Shown here: positions 17,529 through 26,682 of the stretch, piece by piece
Numbering within the stretch: position 1 is the first letter of the stretch
Layout: the number at the start of each line of letters is the position of its first letter
From: Verticiella alkaliphila
Lineage (GTDB): Bacteria; Pseudomonadota; Gammaproteobacteria; Burkholderiales; Burkholderiaceae_B
NCBI RefSeq assembly: GCF_018904615.1
Contig: NZ_JADCNH010000043.1
Span: 1 to 34,185, forward strand
Length of the DNA stretch: 34,185 bases
Reading direction: 5' to 3'
Notes under the pieces: model-generated
The model's input: only the letters and a program-made list of their open reading frames with translations
Database searches by the model: none
What the model was told of the DNA's origin: nothing
Made by a program: the position numbers and the translations under genes

Positions 17529-17924
17529 ATGACCAACGACATCGTCCAAAAGCCTGACACTGCCGCTGCCGACACGCGGGCCGCCGAGACGCCCGCGGTA
17601 TCACCGGCCGTCGACATCTGGGAAACCGAAGCCGGCATCGAGCTCGCCGCCGACCTGCCGGGCGTGTCCCGCGAGTCTCTCAATCTCGGCATCGATGGCG
17701 ACACGCTCACCATCGAAGGCACCGTGGCCTTGCAGGAGAGCGCCGGCATGCAGGCCATCCACGCCGACGTGCGCTCGCCCACTTTTCGCCGCAGCTTCAC
17801 ACTGAGCCGGGAGCTGGACGCAAGCCGCATCACGGCGAACCTGCGCCATGGCACGCTGCGGCTCACCATCCCGCGCCAGGAGGCGGCCAAGCCGCGGCGC
17901 ATCGAGGTGAGCACGTCGGCGTAA
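17529..17924 (+). CDS. Small heat-shock protein, Hsp20/alpha-crystallin family (second copy)
   Basis: A second holdase of 131 residues in the same operon, diverged from the first. It has a short disordered N-terminus rich in Ala/Asp/Thr in place of the long hydrophobic arm. The crystallin domain (about 30-122) shows DIWETEAGIELAADLPGVSRESLNLGIDGDTLTIEG and HGTLRLTIPR, and the C-terminal motif is RRIEV. The ATG at 17529 follows GAGGAG; an upstream in-frame ATG (17502) overlaps the first gene and lacks a ribosome site. Paired Hsp20 proteins with different N-terminal arms often co-assemble; that is inferred here. Confidence 0.9.
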   Translation: MTNDIVQKPDTAAADTRAAETPAVSPAVDIWETEAGIELAADLPGVSRESLNLGIDGDTLTIEGTVALQESAGMQAIHADVRSPTFRRSFTLSRELDASRITANLRHGTLRLTIPRQEAAKPRRIEVSTSA

Positions 17925-18025
17925 TCTCTTGCGAGGCCATCGGGAGGAGCCAGCCACCTGCCGCGAGCGGGCTCATCGGCCTGGTCGCGGCACACGCTCC
18001 TCACGTACCTGCACCCGTTCTCTCT

Positions 18026-18058
18026 AAGCCGTTCCGCGCAAGCGGAGCGGCTTTTCTT
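18026..18058 (+). terminator. Intrinsic terminator of the hsp20 operon
   Basis: A 12-bp stem (AAGCCGTTCCGC / GCGGAGCGGCTT, one G-T pair) with a GCAA tetraloop is followed by TTCTT. It lies 102 bases after the second hsp20 stop. The GNRA loop and T-rich tail make it a strong candidate. Confidence 0.8.
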
Positions 18059-18137
18059 CTGCCCAAGCCGACTCTATGATGGCCGGATGAAGGTCGCCCA
18101 CGCATGCGGCCCATCCCGGCATCTGGAGGAGACAGGC

Positions 18138-19271
18138 TTGGAATTCCTGACCGACGAACAGCGGATGATCCGCGACACGGCGCGCGAGTTCGCGCAGCGG
18201 GAGCTGGCCCCGCATGCCGCCCAGTGGGACCGCGACGGCGCGCTGCCCCGCGAGATGCTGACGGCCCTGGGCGAGGTGGGTCTGCTGGGCATGATCGTGC
18301 CTGATACCTGGGGCGGCACCTACACGGATTACACGGCTTACGCCCTCGCCCTGGAAGAGATCGCCGTGGGTTGTGCCTCCACGTCCACGCTCGTGTCCGT
18401 GCACAGCTCGGTGGGCTGCGGGCCGATCCTGCGCTTCGGCACGCCCGAGCAGCAGGCCGCATGGCTGCCCGACATGGCCGCCGGCCGCAAGATCGGCGCC
18501 TTCTGCCTGACCGAACCACAAGCCGGCTCCGAAGCGCACAACCTGCGCACGCGCGCCGTGCGCGACGGCGAGCATTGGGTGCTCGACGGCGCCAAGCAGT
18601 TCACCACCAACGGCAAGGTCGCCGCCGTGGCCATCGTCTTCGCGGTCACAGACCCGGCTGCCGGCAAGAAGGGCATCTCTGCCTTTCTCGTCCCTACCGA
18701 CACGCCGGGATTTCAGGTGGGGCCACCGGAAAAGAAGATGGGTATCCGCGCCTCGGACACCTGCCCCATCACGCTGGAGAACTGCCGCGTGCCCGCGGCC
18801 AACATGCTGGGTGCTCCCGGCGAAGGCCTGAAGATCGCGCTGTCCAACCTCGAAGGCGGACGCATCGGGATCGCCGCGCAGGCCGTGGGCATTGCCCGCG
18901 CCGCGCTGGAGGCCGCCGTCGCCTACGCCGGCGAGCGAGTGCAGTTCGGCAAGCCCATCCGCGAGCACCAATCCATCGCCAACCTGCTCGCGGACATGAC
19001 GACGCGGCTCAATGCCGCACGTCTCCTGGTGCTGCACGCGGCACGCCTGCGCACCGAAGGTCTGCCCTGCCTGTCCGAGGCTTCGCAGGCCAAGCTCTTC
19101 GCCTCCGAGACCGCCGAGTGGGTGTGCTCCCAGGCCATCCAGATCCATGGGGGCTACGGCTACCTGGAGGATTATCCCGTCGCACGCCATTACCGCGACG
19201 CACGCATCACGCAGATCTACGAAGGCACCAGCGAAATCCAGCGCATGGTGATTGCCCGCGCGCTGGCCTGA
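18138..19271 (+). CDS. Acyl-CoA dehydrogenase, probably isobutyryl-CoA/short branched-chain type
   Basis: A FAD-dependent enzyme of 377 residues introducing a 2,3-double bond into an acyl-CoA. The chosen start is TTG 18138, seven bases after GGAGGA; an ATG at 18087 is in frame but has no ribosome site and would add 17 non-conserved residues. Family signs are [12 protein letters not shown] (FAD contact), [50 protein letters not shown], and YEGTSEIQ with the catalytic-base Glu (E362). The mmsA-mmsB-hydrolase genes that follow argue for isobutyryl-CoA of valine breakdown as substrate. TATGAT at 18075-18080 may be its -10 box. Confidence 0.88.
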   Translation: MEFLTDEQRMIRDTAREFAQRELAPHAAQWDRDGALPREMLTALGEVGLLGMIVPDTWGGTYTDYTAYALALEEIAVGCASTSTLVSVHSSVGCGPILRFGTPEQQAAWLPDMAAGRKIGAFCLTEPQAGSEAHNLRTRAVRDGEHWVLDGAKQFTTNGKVAAVAIVFAVTDPAAGKKGISAFLVPTDTPGFQVGPPEKKMGIRASDTCPITLENCRVPAANMLGAPGEGLKIALSNLEGGRIGIAAQAVGIARAALEAAVAYAGERVQFGKPIREHQSIANLLADMTTRLNAARLLVLHAARLRTEGLPCLSEASQAKLFASETAEWVCSQAIQIHGGYGYLEDYPVARHYRDARITQIYEGTSEIQRMVIARALA

Positions 19272-19310
19272 TCCCACGCGCGTCGTTTTCGAATCTCGAG
19301 GAGTGCTTCC

Positions 19311-20816
19311 ATGTCCGACACGGCCGTTCCCACCGTCAAGCTCCTGATTGACGGCATGTTCGTCGAATCCCGCACCACGCAATGGCGCGACGTGGTCAAC
19401 CCGGCCACCCAGGCGGTCTTGGCCCGCGTGCCGATGGCCACGGCTGACGAAGTCGATGCGGCGGTGCGCGCCGCGGACACGGCTTTCCGCACCTGGCGCA
19501 AGACGCCCGTGGCCGCGCGCATGCGCATCATGCTCAAGATGCAGGCGCTGATCCGCGCAGAGCTTCCACGCATCGCGCGCCTCCTTACCAACGAGCAGGG
19601 CAAGACGCTGGCGGACGCCGAAGGCGACGTCATCCGCGGGCTCGAGGTGGTCGAGCACGCCTGCGCCATTGGCACCTTGCAGATGGGCGAATTCCTCGAG
19701 AACGTCGCTGGCGGCGTCGATACCTACACGCTCCAGCAGCCGATCGGCGTATGTGCCGGCATCACGCCGTTCAACTTCCCGGCGATGATTCCGCTGTGGA
19801 TGTTCCCGATGGCGATCGCCTGCGGCAACACTTTCGTGCTCAAGCCTTCCGAGCAGGATCCCATGACGACGATGGCGCTCGTCGAGCTCGCCCTGCAGGC
19901 GGGCGTGCCCTCCGGCGTGCTCAACGTGGTGCATGGCGGCAAGGACGTGGTCGATGCCATCTGCACGCATCCGCTGATCCGCGCCGTGTCTTTCGTGGGC
20001 TCCACGGCCGTGGGCACGCACGTGCACGATCTTGCCAGCCGTCACGGCAAGCGGGTGCAATGCATGATGGGCGCGAAGAACCACGCCGTCGTGCTGCCCG
20101 ATGCCCACAAGGAGCACTCTCTGGATGCCCTGGCAGGCGCCGCGTTCGGCGCGGCCGGCCAGCGCTGCATGGCCACGTCGGTGGCCGTGCTCGTGGGCGA
20201 AGCCCGCGACTGGATTCCCGAGATCGTGGCGCGTGCGCGGCAACTGAAGGTGAACGCGGGAGTGGAGGCCGGCACGGACGTGGGCCCCGTGATCTCGCGT
20301 GCAGCCTGCACGCGCATCACCGGCCTCATCGCCGCGGGTGCCGCCGGTGGCGCGACGCTCGAGCTCGATGGCCGTGACGTGCAGGTGCCGGGCTACACCG
20401 ACGGCAACTTCATCGGCCCGACGATCTTCTCGGGCGTGCAACCCGAGATGGAGATCTACACCACCGAGATCTTCGGGCCCGTGCTGCTGCTCATGTCCGC
20501 CCGCGATCTGGACGAAGCGATCGCCATCGTCAATGCCAATCCTTTCGGCAATGGCGTCGGTCTCTTCACGCAGAGCGGCGCGGCCGCGCGCAAGTTCCAG
20601 AACGAGATCGATGTGGGCCAGGTCGGCATCAACATCCCGATCCCGGTCCCCGTGCCCTACTTCAGCTTCACGGGCTCACGCGGCTCCAAGCTGGGCGACC
20701 TGGGGCCCTACGGCAAGCAGGCCGTGCAGTTCTACACACAGACCAAGACAGTCACCTCGCGCTGGTTCGACGATGTCGCCTCCGCAGGCGTGAACACCAC
20801 CATCAGCCTGAAGTAG
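19311..20816 (+). CDS. mmsA: Methylmalonate-semialdehyde dehydrogenase (CoA-acylating)
   Basis: An aldehyde dehydrogenase of 501 residues that converts methylmalonate semialdehyde with CoA and NAD to propionyl-CoA, the last step of valine catabolism. Family marks: [50 protein letters not shown], and GQRCMA with catalytic C286. The MmsA-type [19 protein letters not shown] near the C-terminus separates it from other aldehyde dehydrogenases. GAGGAG precedes the start, and the gene follows the acyl-CoA dehydrogenase by 39 bases and precedes mmsB by 16. Confidence 0.95.
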   Translation: MSDTAVPTVKLLIDGMFVESRTTQWRDVVNPATQAVLARVPMATADEVDAAVRAADTAFRTWRKTPVAARMRIMLKMQALIRAELPRIARLLTNEQGKTLADAEGDVIRGLEVVEHACAIGTLQMGEFLENVAGGVDTYTLQQPIGVCAGITPFNFPAMIPLWMFPMAIACGNTFVLKPSEQDPMTTMALVELALQAGVPSGVLNVVHGGKDVVDAICTHPLIRAVSFVGSTAVGTHVHDLASRHGKRVQCMMGAKNHAVVLPDAHKEHSLDALAGAAFGAAGQRCMATSVAVLVGEARDWIPEIVARARQLKVNAGVEAGTDVGPVISRAACTRITGLIAAGAAGGATLELDGRDVQVPGYTDGNFIGPTIFSGVQPEMEIYTTEIFGPVLLLMSARDLDEAIAIVNANPFGNGVGLFTQSGAAARKFQNEIDVGQVGINIPIPVPVPYFSFTGSRGSKLGDLGPYGKQAVQFYTQTKTVTSRWFDDVASAGVNTTISLK

Positions 20817-20832
20817 ACGCGAGGAGAGCATC

Positions 20833-21723
20833 GTGAGCATCGCATTCATCGGGCTGGGCAACATGGGCGCGCCGATGGCGCACAACCTGCGCAAGGCGGG
20901 GCGCGAAGTGATCGTCTTCGATCTGAACGCCGACGCAGTAGCCGCCCTGGTCGCGGCCGGTGCCGTGGCCGCCGAGTCGCCTGCCGACGCTGCCCGCCAG
21001 GCAGACGAGGCAGTCGTCACCATGCTGCCGGCGGCGGCCCACGTGCGCGCCGTCTACACGGGCGAACACGGCGTGCTCGCCGCCGTGGGCCAGGGCGTGC
21101 CCCTCATCGATTCGAGCACCATCGATCCGCAGACGGCACGCGAGCTGATCGCGGCGGCGGCCGCACGTGGCAATCCCATGGTGGACGCCCCCGTCTCGGG
21201 CGGCACCACCGGGGCCCAGGCGGGCACCCTCACCTTCATGGTCGGGGCCGAGGCGGACGCGCTGGAGCGCGTGCGCCCCGTGCTCATGCACATGGGTCGC
21301 AACGTGGCGCACTGCGGCGGCCCGGGCAACGGGCAGGTCGCCAAGCTCTGCAACAACATGCTGCTCGCCATCTCCATGATCGGCACGGCAGAAGCGATGG
21401 CGCTTGGCGTGCGCCTGGGCATGGATCCCGCCACGCTCGCCGGGGTCTTCAACACCTCCACGGGCCGCTGCTGGAGCGCGGACAGCTACAACCCATGGCC
21501 GGGCGTCATGGAGAATGTCCCATCCTCTCGCGGCTATACCGGCGGCTTCGGTACGGCCTTGATGCTCAAGGACCTGGGCCTCGCGACAGAGGCGGCTCGG
21601 CAGGCCGGCCAGCCCGCCATGCTGGGTGCGGCGGCGCACCAGCTCTACCAATGGTTCACGGCGTCCGGTCACGCGGGCGAGGATTTCTCGGCCATCGTCA
21701 AGCTGTACAACGGCGAGGCGTGA
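20833..21723 (+). CDS. mmsB: 3-hydroxyisobutyrate dehydrogenase
   Basis: An NAD-dependent beta-hydroxyacid dehydrogenase of 296 residues that oxidises 3-hydroxyisobutyrate to methylmalonate semialdehyde, the substrate of MmsA. The Rossmann motif GLGNMGAPMA (8-17) is followed by the substrate-binding DAPVSGGTTGAQAGTLTFMVG and the catalytic-lysine region GNGQVAKLCNNMLL. A late stretch with SSRGYTGGF and LMLKDLGLA is typical of MmsB. The GTG start has GAGGAG seven bases upstream. It is the third gene of the valine operon. Confidence 0.95.
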   Translation: MSIAFIGLGNMGAPMAHNLRKAGREVIVFDLNADAVAALVAAGAVAAESPADAARQADEAVVTMLPAAAHVRAVYTGEHGVLAAVGQGVPLIDSSTIDPQTARELIAAAAARGNPMVDAPVSGGTTGAQAGTLTFMVGAEADALERVRPVLMHMGRNVAHCGGPGNGQVAKLCNNMLLAISMIGTAEAMALGVRLGMDPATLAGVFNTSTGRCWSADSYNPWPGVMENVPSSRGYTGGFGTALMLKDLGLATEAARQAGQPAMLGAAAHQLYQWFTASGHAGEDFSAIVKLYNGEA

Positions 21724-21761
21724 GGCGGCGCGCCAGCGTGTTTCCGACCGCCGTGTCTGAG

Positions 21762-21778
21762 CAGGCCGCAACGGCCTG
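21762..21778. other. Hairpin in the mmsB to hydrolase gap
   Basis: A perfect 7-bp inverted repeat (CAGGCCG, loop CAA, CGGCCTG) lies in the 130-base gap. It has no T tract. A TACTAT at 21812-21817 could be a -10 for the next gene, but no -35 is evident. Confidence 0.3.
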
Positions 21779-21853
21779 GCGGCTCCGCCACATGAGGCTG
21801 GCGGCACCCGCTACTATTGCCGCCTAGACACACGCAACGCGCACGGAGACCGC

Positions 21854-22951
21854 ATGAGTTCGTTGACCGATTTCGCCGTCCAGGATGGCTTGGCCATCAT
21901 TACGCTGAATCGCCCCCAGGCCCTGAACGCCTTGTCGCACGAGATGATCGTCGCCATTGCCCAGCAGCTGGCTGCGTGGGAGCGCGACCCGGCCGTGCAC
22001 GCCATCGTGCTGCGCGGCGCCGGCGAGAAGGCCTTCTGCGCGGGCGGGGATATTCGCGCGATGTACGACAGCCACCATGATGGCTCGCGCGGCTACCGGC
22101 AGTTCTTCATCGATGAGTACCGGCTGGATTACGCCCTGTGGCGCAGCGCCAAGCCGGTGATCGCGTTGATGGACGGCATCACGATGGGCGGCGGCATGGG
22201 CCTGGCACAGGCGGCCACCCTGCGCGTGGCCACCACGCGCACCCGCATGGCCATGCCGGAAACCGGCATCGGCCTGATCCCGGACGTGGGCGGCACCTAC
22301 TTCCTGTCGCGCATGGCCGAGCCGCTGTCGCTCTATCTGGGGCTGACGGGACAGATCATCCACGCGGCGGACGCGTTGTACTGCGGCTTGGCGGACGTCG
22401 TCATCTCGGAAGACGAGGCGCAGGCAGCCCTGCTGTCTGCCCTGAAGGGCATCGATTGGCAGGATCCCGACACCACGCCACGGGCGCGACTGCGGGCGGC
22501 GGTCGCCCCCTTGGCGGTGGACGCGGGCGCCGCCCCGCTCGCTGCCCTGGCCGAGCCGCTGCAACACCACTTCGGCCAACCGGATGTGACCCGCATCATG
22601 CACTCGCTCGGCGAAGCCTCGGGCGCGCACGCCGAGTGGGCAGCCAAGACCCACGCGGTGCTGGCGCACCGCTCACCGCTGTCGCTGCACGTCGTGCATC
22701 GTCAGCTGACCGAAGCCCGAGGGCTGGATCTGGCGGATTGCTTCCGTCTGGAGTACGACCTCGTCGTGCGCGCCATCGAAGAAGGCGACCTCATCGAGGG
22801 CGTGCGCGCGCTGATCGTGGACAAGGACAAATCGCCGCGCTGGCAGCATGCGGACGTCACTGCCGTGCCACCGGCGCGGGTGGCGAGCTTCTTTGCAGGC
22901 TCTCCGGGCGCGGCGCACCCACTGGCGGATCTAGGCAGAACGCCCTGCTGA
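21854..22951 (+). CDS. 3-hydroxyisobutyryl-CoA hydrolase-type enoyl-CoA hydratase/isomerase family protein
   Basis: A crotonase-fold enzyme of 365 residues. Its length and motifs match 3-hydroxyisobutyryl-CoA hydrolase and exceed simple enoyl-CoA hydratases (about 260). Visible motifs are LNRPQALNALSHEM, the oxyanion-hole loop FCAGGDIRAMY, DGITMGGGMGL, and the catalytic region PETGIGLIPDVGGTYFLSR (E136, D144). The C-terminal helical extension carries LDLADCFRLEYDLVVRAIEEGDLIEGVRALIVDKDKSPRW. It would release free 3-hydroxyisobutyrate for MmsB, completing the valine route in this cluster. CGGAGA precedes the ATG. Confidence 0.88.
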   Translation: MSSLTDFAVQDGLAIITLNRPQALNALSHEMIVAIAQQLAAWERDPAVHAIVLRGAGEKAFCAGGDIRAMYDSHHDGSRGYRQFFIDEYRLDYALWRSAKPVIALMDGITMGGGMGLAQAATLRVATTRTRMAMPETGIGLIPDVGGTYFLSRMAEPLSLYLGLTGQIIHAADALYCGLADVVISEDEAQAALLSALKGIDWQDPDTTPRARLRAAVAPLAVDAGAAPLAALAEPLQHHFGQPDVTRIMHSLGEASGAHAEWAAKTHAVLAHRSPLSLHVVHRQLTEARGLDLADCFRLEYDLVVRAIEEGDLIEGVRALIVDKDKSPRWQHADVTAVPPARVASFFAGSPGAAHPLADLGRTPC

Positions 22952-23037
22952 CGTGAGCGAAAGCACCGAGGCCGCATCGCGCGGCCGTGCGCGAATCTGA
23001 GGCGCATGCGGGCAGCGGGTAAGCGCTGCCGGCCCGC

Positions 23038-23253
23038 TCAGAAATCCAGTTCGAGATTCGTGGCGACGAACTGAAAAACCTGGCGCCGTTTGCGCGAACG
23101 CGCCGGATCGACGAAGACGCGGCGCTCCACGAGGCGGCCCTCGGCTTTCTGGCTCCGGATGTAGTCCCGCACCTCCGTGCGCTCGACGGGTTCGTCCCCG
23201 TGACGGGGCATCTGCTGAACGAGGGTGGCGCGCGGGATGGGGTCCGAATACAT
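23038..23253 (-). CDS. Small conserved-looking protein of unknown function (71 aa)
   Basis: Not recognised as a named family. The protein is charged, mildly basic and probably cytoplasmic: no signal peptide, membrane segment or cysteine. It reads MYSDPIPRATLVQQMPRHG, then a region with alternating charges (DEPVERTEVRDYIRSQKAEG), and ends in a hydrophobic/acidic FQFVATNLELDF. A promoter-like TACAAT lies 40 bases upstream and AGGTC is a weak ribosome site, which supports a real gene. It is preceded on its strand by the helicase gene and a pair of hairpins, and converges on the valine cluster. Confidence 0.55.
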   Translation of the reverse strand: MYSDPIPRATLVQQMPRHGDEPVERTEVRDYIRSQKAEGRLVERRVFVDPARSRKRRQVFQFVATNLELDF

Positions 23254-23292
23254 ATGGCGTCTGACCTACAGCTTATCGACGACGGGGCCGCG

Positions 23293-23321
23293 ATTGTAGC
23301 CAATGCGGTGCGAGGGCAAAA
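23293..23321 (-). promoter_or_regulatory. Candidate promoter of the 71-aa gene
   Basis: On the minus strand TACAAT (23293-23298) stands 17 bases from TTTTGC (23316-23321). The -10 is good (5 of 6), the -35 poor. Confidence 0.4.
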
Positions 23322-23366
23322 GAGCATAGCCCATCCGGGCGCCGGCGGTTGCCGGAGGTCAATGCA

Positions 23367-23421
23367 ACACCGGGGTTCGCACCCCGGTGTGGTCGGCGCA
23401 CCACCCTGGTGGTGGTGCGCC
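23367..23421. other. Two tandem perfect hairpins downstream of the helicase gene
   Basis: The 244-base gap 23254-23497 holds two adjacent inverted repeats. One is a 9-bp stem ACACCGGGG/CCCCGGTGT with loop TTCGCA (23367-23390). The other is an 11-bp stem GGCGCACCACC/GGTGGTGCGCC with loop CTGGT (23395-23421). Neither has a T run on either strand. They may protect or end the helicase mRNA. Confidence 0.5.
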
Positions 23422-23497
23422 CTTGACGGCAGTCAGGCTTCGGGGGCTCGAACGCACCCGGAGCTAGCGCACCGATGGCCGGCGCGCCAGACGGCGG

Positions 23498-25135
23498 TCA
23501 GGTGGGACGGCGGCTGGCCGGGCGGGCAAAGCCCGTCGGGCGCTTGGCGCGCGAATCGCCATCACCGCGCGAGTCGCCGAAGCCCCCCGTGCGCTTGCCG
23601 GCAAAGCCCGGGCGGTCGCCCGCCGGACGCCATTCGCGCTGGCCTTCGCCACGGGGGGCGAACTCACGACGCGGCGCGTCACGGCCACCTTCACGCGGGG
23701 CGAAGTCACCACGGGGCGCGAAATCGCGACGACCACCATCGCGCTCGCCATCACGCGGCGTGAACTCGCGGCGGGCGAAGTCACGGCCACCGTCACGGGG
23801 GGCGAAGTCACCACGCGGGGCGAAATCGCGCTGGCCGCCTTCACGCGGGGCAAAACCGCCACGCGGGCTGTCGCCGAAGCGCTTGCCCGGGCCGCCGGCA
23901 CCGTGGCGCGGTGCGCCACCGCCCGGCTTGCCACGCCAGTTGCCGTTACCGCTGCCCGGACGACGGGCACCGGACGACGGACGCGGCGTGACGCGCGGCT
24001 CGAGGCCCTCCACGACTTGCGGCGGGATCGGCTGGCCGGTGTACTGCTCGATGCGGCGCACCTTGTGGCGCTCGGCATGCGTGGCCAGCGTGAACGCCAG
24101 GCCGGAGCGGCCGGCACGGCCGGTACGGCCGATGCGGTGGACGTAATCCTCGGCCTGCATCGGCAGGTCGAAGTTCACGACGTGGCTGATGCCTTGCACG
24201 TCGATGCCGCGGGCAGCCACGTCGGTGGCCACCAGCATGCGCACCTGGCCGCGCTGCACCAGGGTGAGCGTGCGGTTGCGCTGGCGCTGGGTCATGTCGC
24301 CATGCAGCGCGGCAGCCGAGAAGCCCTCTTCGGTCAGGCGGTAGGCCAGGTCATCGGCCGCGCGCTTGGTCGAGGTGAAGATGATCGCTTGATCGAGCGC
24401 GGTATCGCGCAGCAGGTGATCGAGCAGACGATTCTTGTGCGACATGTCGTCCGCGTACAGCAGGCTCTGCGTGATGTTGCTGTGGCGCTCGTGCTGCGTG
24501 GCCATCTCGATGCGCTGCGGCGTCTTCATCATGCGTTGCGCGAGGCGGGCGATGCTGCCGTCGAGCGTGGCCGAGAAGAGCAGCGTCTGGCGCGATTCCG
24601 GCGTCTGGGCGACGATGGCTTCGATGTCTTCGATGAAGCCCATGTCCAGCATGCGGTCGGCTTCGTCGAGCACCAGCACTTCCAGCTGCGACAGGATGAC
24701 GCGGCGGGCATTGACGTGATCGAGCAGACGGCCGGGCGTGGCCACGAGAACGTCCACCGGACGCGACAGCGCCTTCAATTGCGCGCCGTAGGGCATACCG
24801 CCCACGACGGTGGCCACGTGCAGGCGGCGCAGGCCGGTGCCGTAGGTCTTGACCGCGGCGCTCACCTGCAGGGCGAGTTCACGGGTCGGAGTGAGCACGA
24901 GCACGCGCACACCGCCCTTGCGCAGTGGGGATTCACCCGCGGCGGCCAGACGATGCAGCGACGGCAGCGTGAAAGCGGCGGTCTTGCCGCTACCCGTCTG
25001 GGACGAGACCATCAGATCCGCGCCGGTGATGGCAGCGGGAATGGCCTGAGCCTGGACGGGGGTGGGTTGCGTGTAGCCAGCCTTGGCGACGGCTTCGGCG
25101 ATGGCGGGAGCAAGCCCGAGAGTGTCGAACGACAT
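23498..25135 (-). CDS. rhlE: DEAD-box ATP-dependent RNA helicase, RhlE type, with RG-rich tail
   Basis: A superfamily 2 RNA helicase of 545 residues. It has the Q-motif (YTQPTPVQAQAIP), motif I SSQTGSGKT (K51), PTRELALQ, TPGRLLDH, DEAD (157-160), SAT (188-190), ATDVAARGIDV and HRIGRTGR (333-340). Residues 381-545 are a low-complexity tail of repeated units such as FAPRGDFAPR and RREFTPRDG, suited to RNA binding and phase separation. The ATG at 25135 follows AAGGAAG; the frame stays open a further 63 codons upstream without family similarity. RhlE-type helicases act in ribosome assembly and RNA turnover in the cold; the gene name is by similarity. Confidence 0.88.
   Translation of the reverse strand: MSFDTLGLAPAIAEAVAKAGYTQPTPVQAQAIPAAITGADLMVSSQTGSGKTAAFTLPSLHRLAAAGESPLRKGGVRVLVLTPTRELALQVSAAVKTYGTGLRRLHVATVVGGMPYGAQLKALSRPVDVLVATPGRLLDHVNARRVILSQLEVLVLDEADRMLDMGFIEDIEAIVAQTPESRQTLLFSATLDGSIARLAQRMMKTPQRIEMATQHERHSNITQSLLYADDMSHKNRLLDHLLRDTALDQAIIFTSTKRAADDLAYRLTEEGFSAAALHGDMTQRQRNRTLTLVQRGQVRMLVATDVAARGIDVQGISHVVNFDLPMQAEDYVHRIGRTGRAGRSGLAFTLATHAERHKVRRIEQYTGQPIPPQVVEGLEPRVTPRPSSGARRPGSGNGNWRGKPGGGAPRHGAGGPGKRFGDSPRGGFAPREGGQRDFAPRGDFAPRDGGRDFARREFTPRDGERDGGRRDFAPRGDFAPREGGRDAPRREFAPRGEGQREWRPAGDRPGFAGKRTGGFGDSRGDGDSRAKRPTGFARPASRRPT
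23650..23870 (-). repeat. Imperfect direct repeats coding the helicase RG tail
   Basis: The block GGGGCGAAGTCACCACG and close variants recur on the + strand, the two best copies about 100 bases apart. They encode the FAPRGDFAPR units of the helicase tail. They are coding repeats prone to expansion or contraction, not a mobile or CRISPR repeat. Confidence 0.7.
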
Positions 25136-25423
25136 ATGGTCTTCCTTTCGATGCGATAGGCGAGCCCATCCCGCCGTTGAACGGGAAGGTGCCTGCGCGC
25201 CCGGGTCGTCATGGGGGATGTGCCCATTGGATGCGCCGGGGCAACGCGACCTGCATGCCGGTTGGGCTGCAGATCCTGCCTGGGTGAATGGCTCATCGGT
25301 GCCGACCGATGTACCAGGCGCCACACAGCAGGCGAAAGGAGAAGGTCAGATACGATGCATGAACGGTGTCGGCAACGAGGCCACGAACACCGGATACGCT
25401 CAAAGGCGTAATCCGAGATTCTA
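25136..25423 (-). promoter_or_regulatory. Long 5' leader and candidate promoter of the helicase gene
   Basis: A good -10 box TAGAAT (minus strand, 25418-25423) lies about 280 bases before the helicase start; its -35 is not clear. The transcribed leader contains a perfect 7-bp hairpin at 25294-25311 (CATCGGT, GCCG, ACCGATG) and no gene I can support. Long structured leaders are usual for cold-induced RNA helicase genes, and autoregulation is possible. The remaining bases to the DAHP synthase stop (25424-25568) hold nothing I recognise. Confidence 0.45.
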
Positions 25424-25568
25424 GCACGAAATCCGGGTTTTCCCGAATCTGTTGACCGACGTTGCAGGATGACGCGGCGTGTGGCGTGCAGACCACAGCC
25501 GCCAATCCAGCGAGGGCGGCGCACGGCGGCACGCCGTCGTCACACGCCCCCTCGCCTTCCCTTGGCGG

Positions 25569-26642
25569 TCACTTGCCCGCCGTGACCCGATTCACGCGAC
25601 GATCCCGCACGGCCTGGGCCAGCCGATCCAGCACCTGCACGGACGCATCCCAATCGATGCAGCCATCGGTGATGCTCTGGCCGTAGGTGAGCGGCTGACC
25701 CGGGATGAGATCCTGACGCCCGCACACCAGATGACTCTCGATCATCACGCCGACGATGCGGTCCTCGCCCCGGCCAATCTGCGTGGCGACGTCATCCACG
25801 ACATTGACCTGGTTCTCGTACTTCTTGCTGCTGTTGGCGTGGCTGACATCGATCATCAGGCGCTGCGCCATGCCTGCCTTGGCGATGTCCTGGCAGGCCG
25901 CGTCCACGCTCACGGCGTCGAAATTCGGTGTCTTGCCCCCGCGCAGGATGACGTGACAATCCTCGTTCCCGTTGGTGGAGACGATGGCCGAATGCCCGCC
26001 CTTGGTCACCGACAGGAAGTGATGCGGCTGCGAGGCCGCCTTGATGGCATCCACGGCAATGCGCACGTTGCCGTCCGTGCCGTTCTTGAAGCCCACCGGG
26101 CAGGACAGCCCCGAGGCGAGCTCGCGGTGCACCTGGCTCTCCGTGGTGCGCGCCCCGATGGCGCCCCAGGACACCAGATCCGCGATGTACTGCGGCGTGA
26201 TCATGTCGAGGTACTCGCAGCCGGCCGGCAGACCCAGAGAATTGATGCCGAGCAGGAGCTCACGCGCCGTGCGCAGGCCCTTGTTGATGTTGAAGCTGCC
26301 GTCCAGATCCGGATCGTTGATGAGCCCCTTCCAGCCCACCGTGGTGCGCGGCTTCTCGAAGTACACCCGCATCACGATCTCGAGCTCGCCCGACAGGCGG
26401 TCGCGCTCGGCCTTCAGGCGGGCGGCGTACTCGAGCGCGGCCTGGGTATCGTGGATGGAGCACGGACCGATCACGACGGCGAGGCGGTCATCCATGCCAT
26501 GCAGGATGCGGTGCAGACTGTCACGCGCGGCATACACCGTGGACGACGCGGTTTCGGTGCATTGGAACTCGCGCATGAGATGCGAGGGCGGGCTGAGTTC
26601 CTTGATTTCCCGGATACGAAGATCGTCGGTGTTGTGCGACAC
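25569..26642 (-). CDS. aroG: 3-deoxy-7-phosphoheptulonate (DAHP) synthase, class I
   Basis: Catalyses the first step of the shikimate pathway, from phosphoenolpyruvate and erythrose 4-phosphate. The 357-residue protein shows the class I (AroF/G/H) pattern: VVIGPCSIHD (metal-binding C61), MRVYFEKPRTTVGWKGLINDP, ELLLGINSLGLPAGCEYLDMITPQY, DLVSWGAIGARTTESQVHRE, GFKNGTDGNV, ILRGGKTPNF, MIDVSHANSSKKYENQ, and VMIESHLVCGRQDL. The start is GTG 26642 with GGAG eight bases upstream. It is preceded by an aromatic-rich leader peptide gene and an attenuator, so transcription should fall when charged Phe/Tyr/Trp tRNAs are plentiful. Which amino acid inhibits the enzyme itself cannot be read from the sequence. 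Confidence 0.94.
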   Translation of the reverse strand: MSHNTDDLRIREIKELSPPSHLMREFQCTETASSTVYAARDSLHRILHGMDDRLAVVIGPCSIHDTQAALEYAARLKAERDRLSGELEIVMRVYFEKPRTTVGWKGLINDPDLDGSFNINKGLRTARELLLGINSLGLPAGCEYLDMITPQYIADLVSWGAIGARTTESQVHRELASGLSCPVGFKNGTDGNVRIAVDAIKAASQPHHFLSVTKGGHSAIVSTNGNEDCHVILRGGKTPNFDAVSVDAACQDIAKAGMAQRLMIDVSHANSSKKYENQVNVVDDVATQIGRGEDRIVGVMIESHLVCGRQDLIPGQPLTYGQSITDGCIDWDASVQVLDRLAQAVRDRRVNRVTAGK

Positions 26643-26682
26643 GGCTGGCTCCAGCGAGGATGAGATCGAGATTCAGAAGGCG

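Noticed and set aside
18024-20441. A very long open frame (805 codons) on the minus strand opposite the acyl-CoA dehydrogenase and mmsA.
   Set aside because: It is fully antisense to two strongly conserved enzymes, has a His/Gly/Arg-rich composition without any domain, and is the usual by-product of GC-biased third codon positions.
23361-23425. Hairpins with GGGGTTCGCACCCC looked like a tRNA T-arm.
   Set aside because: No acceptor, D or anticodon arm can be folded around it; they are two independent hairpins.
23650-23870. Repeated 17-30 base units that look like a small repeat array.
   Set aside because: Spacing and length vary, and the units encode the RG-rich helicase tail in frame; there are no unique spacers and no cas genes, so it is not a CRISPR array.
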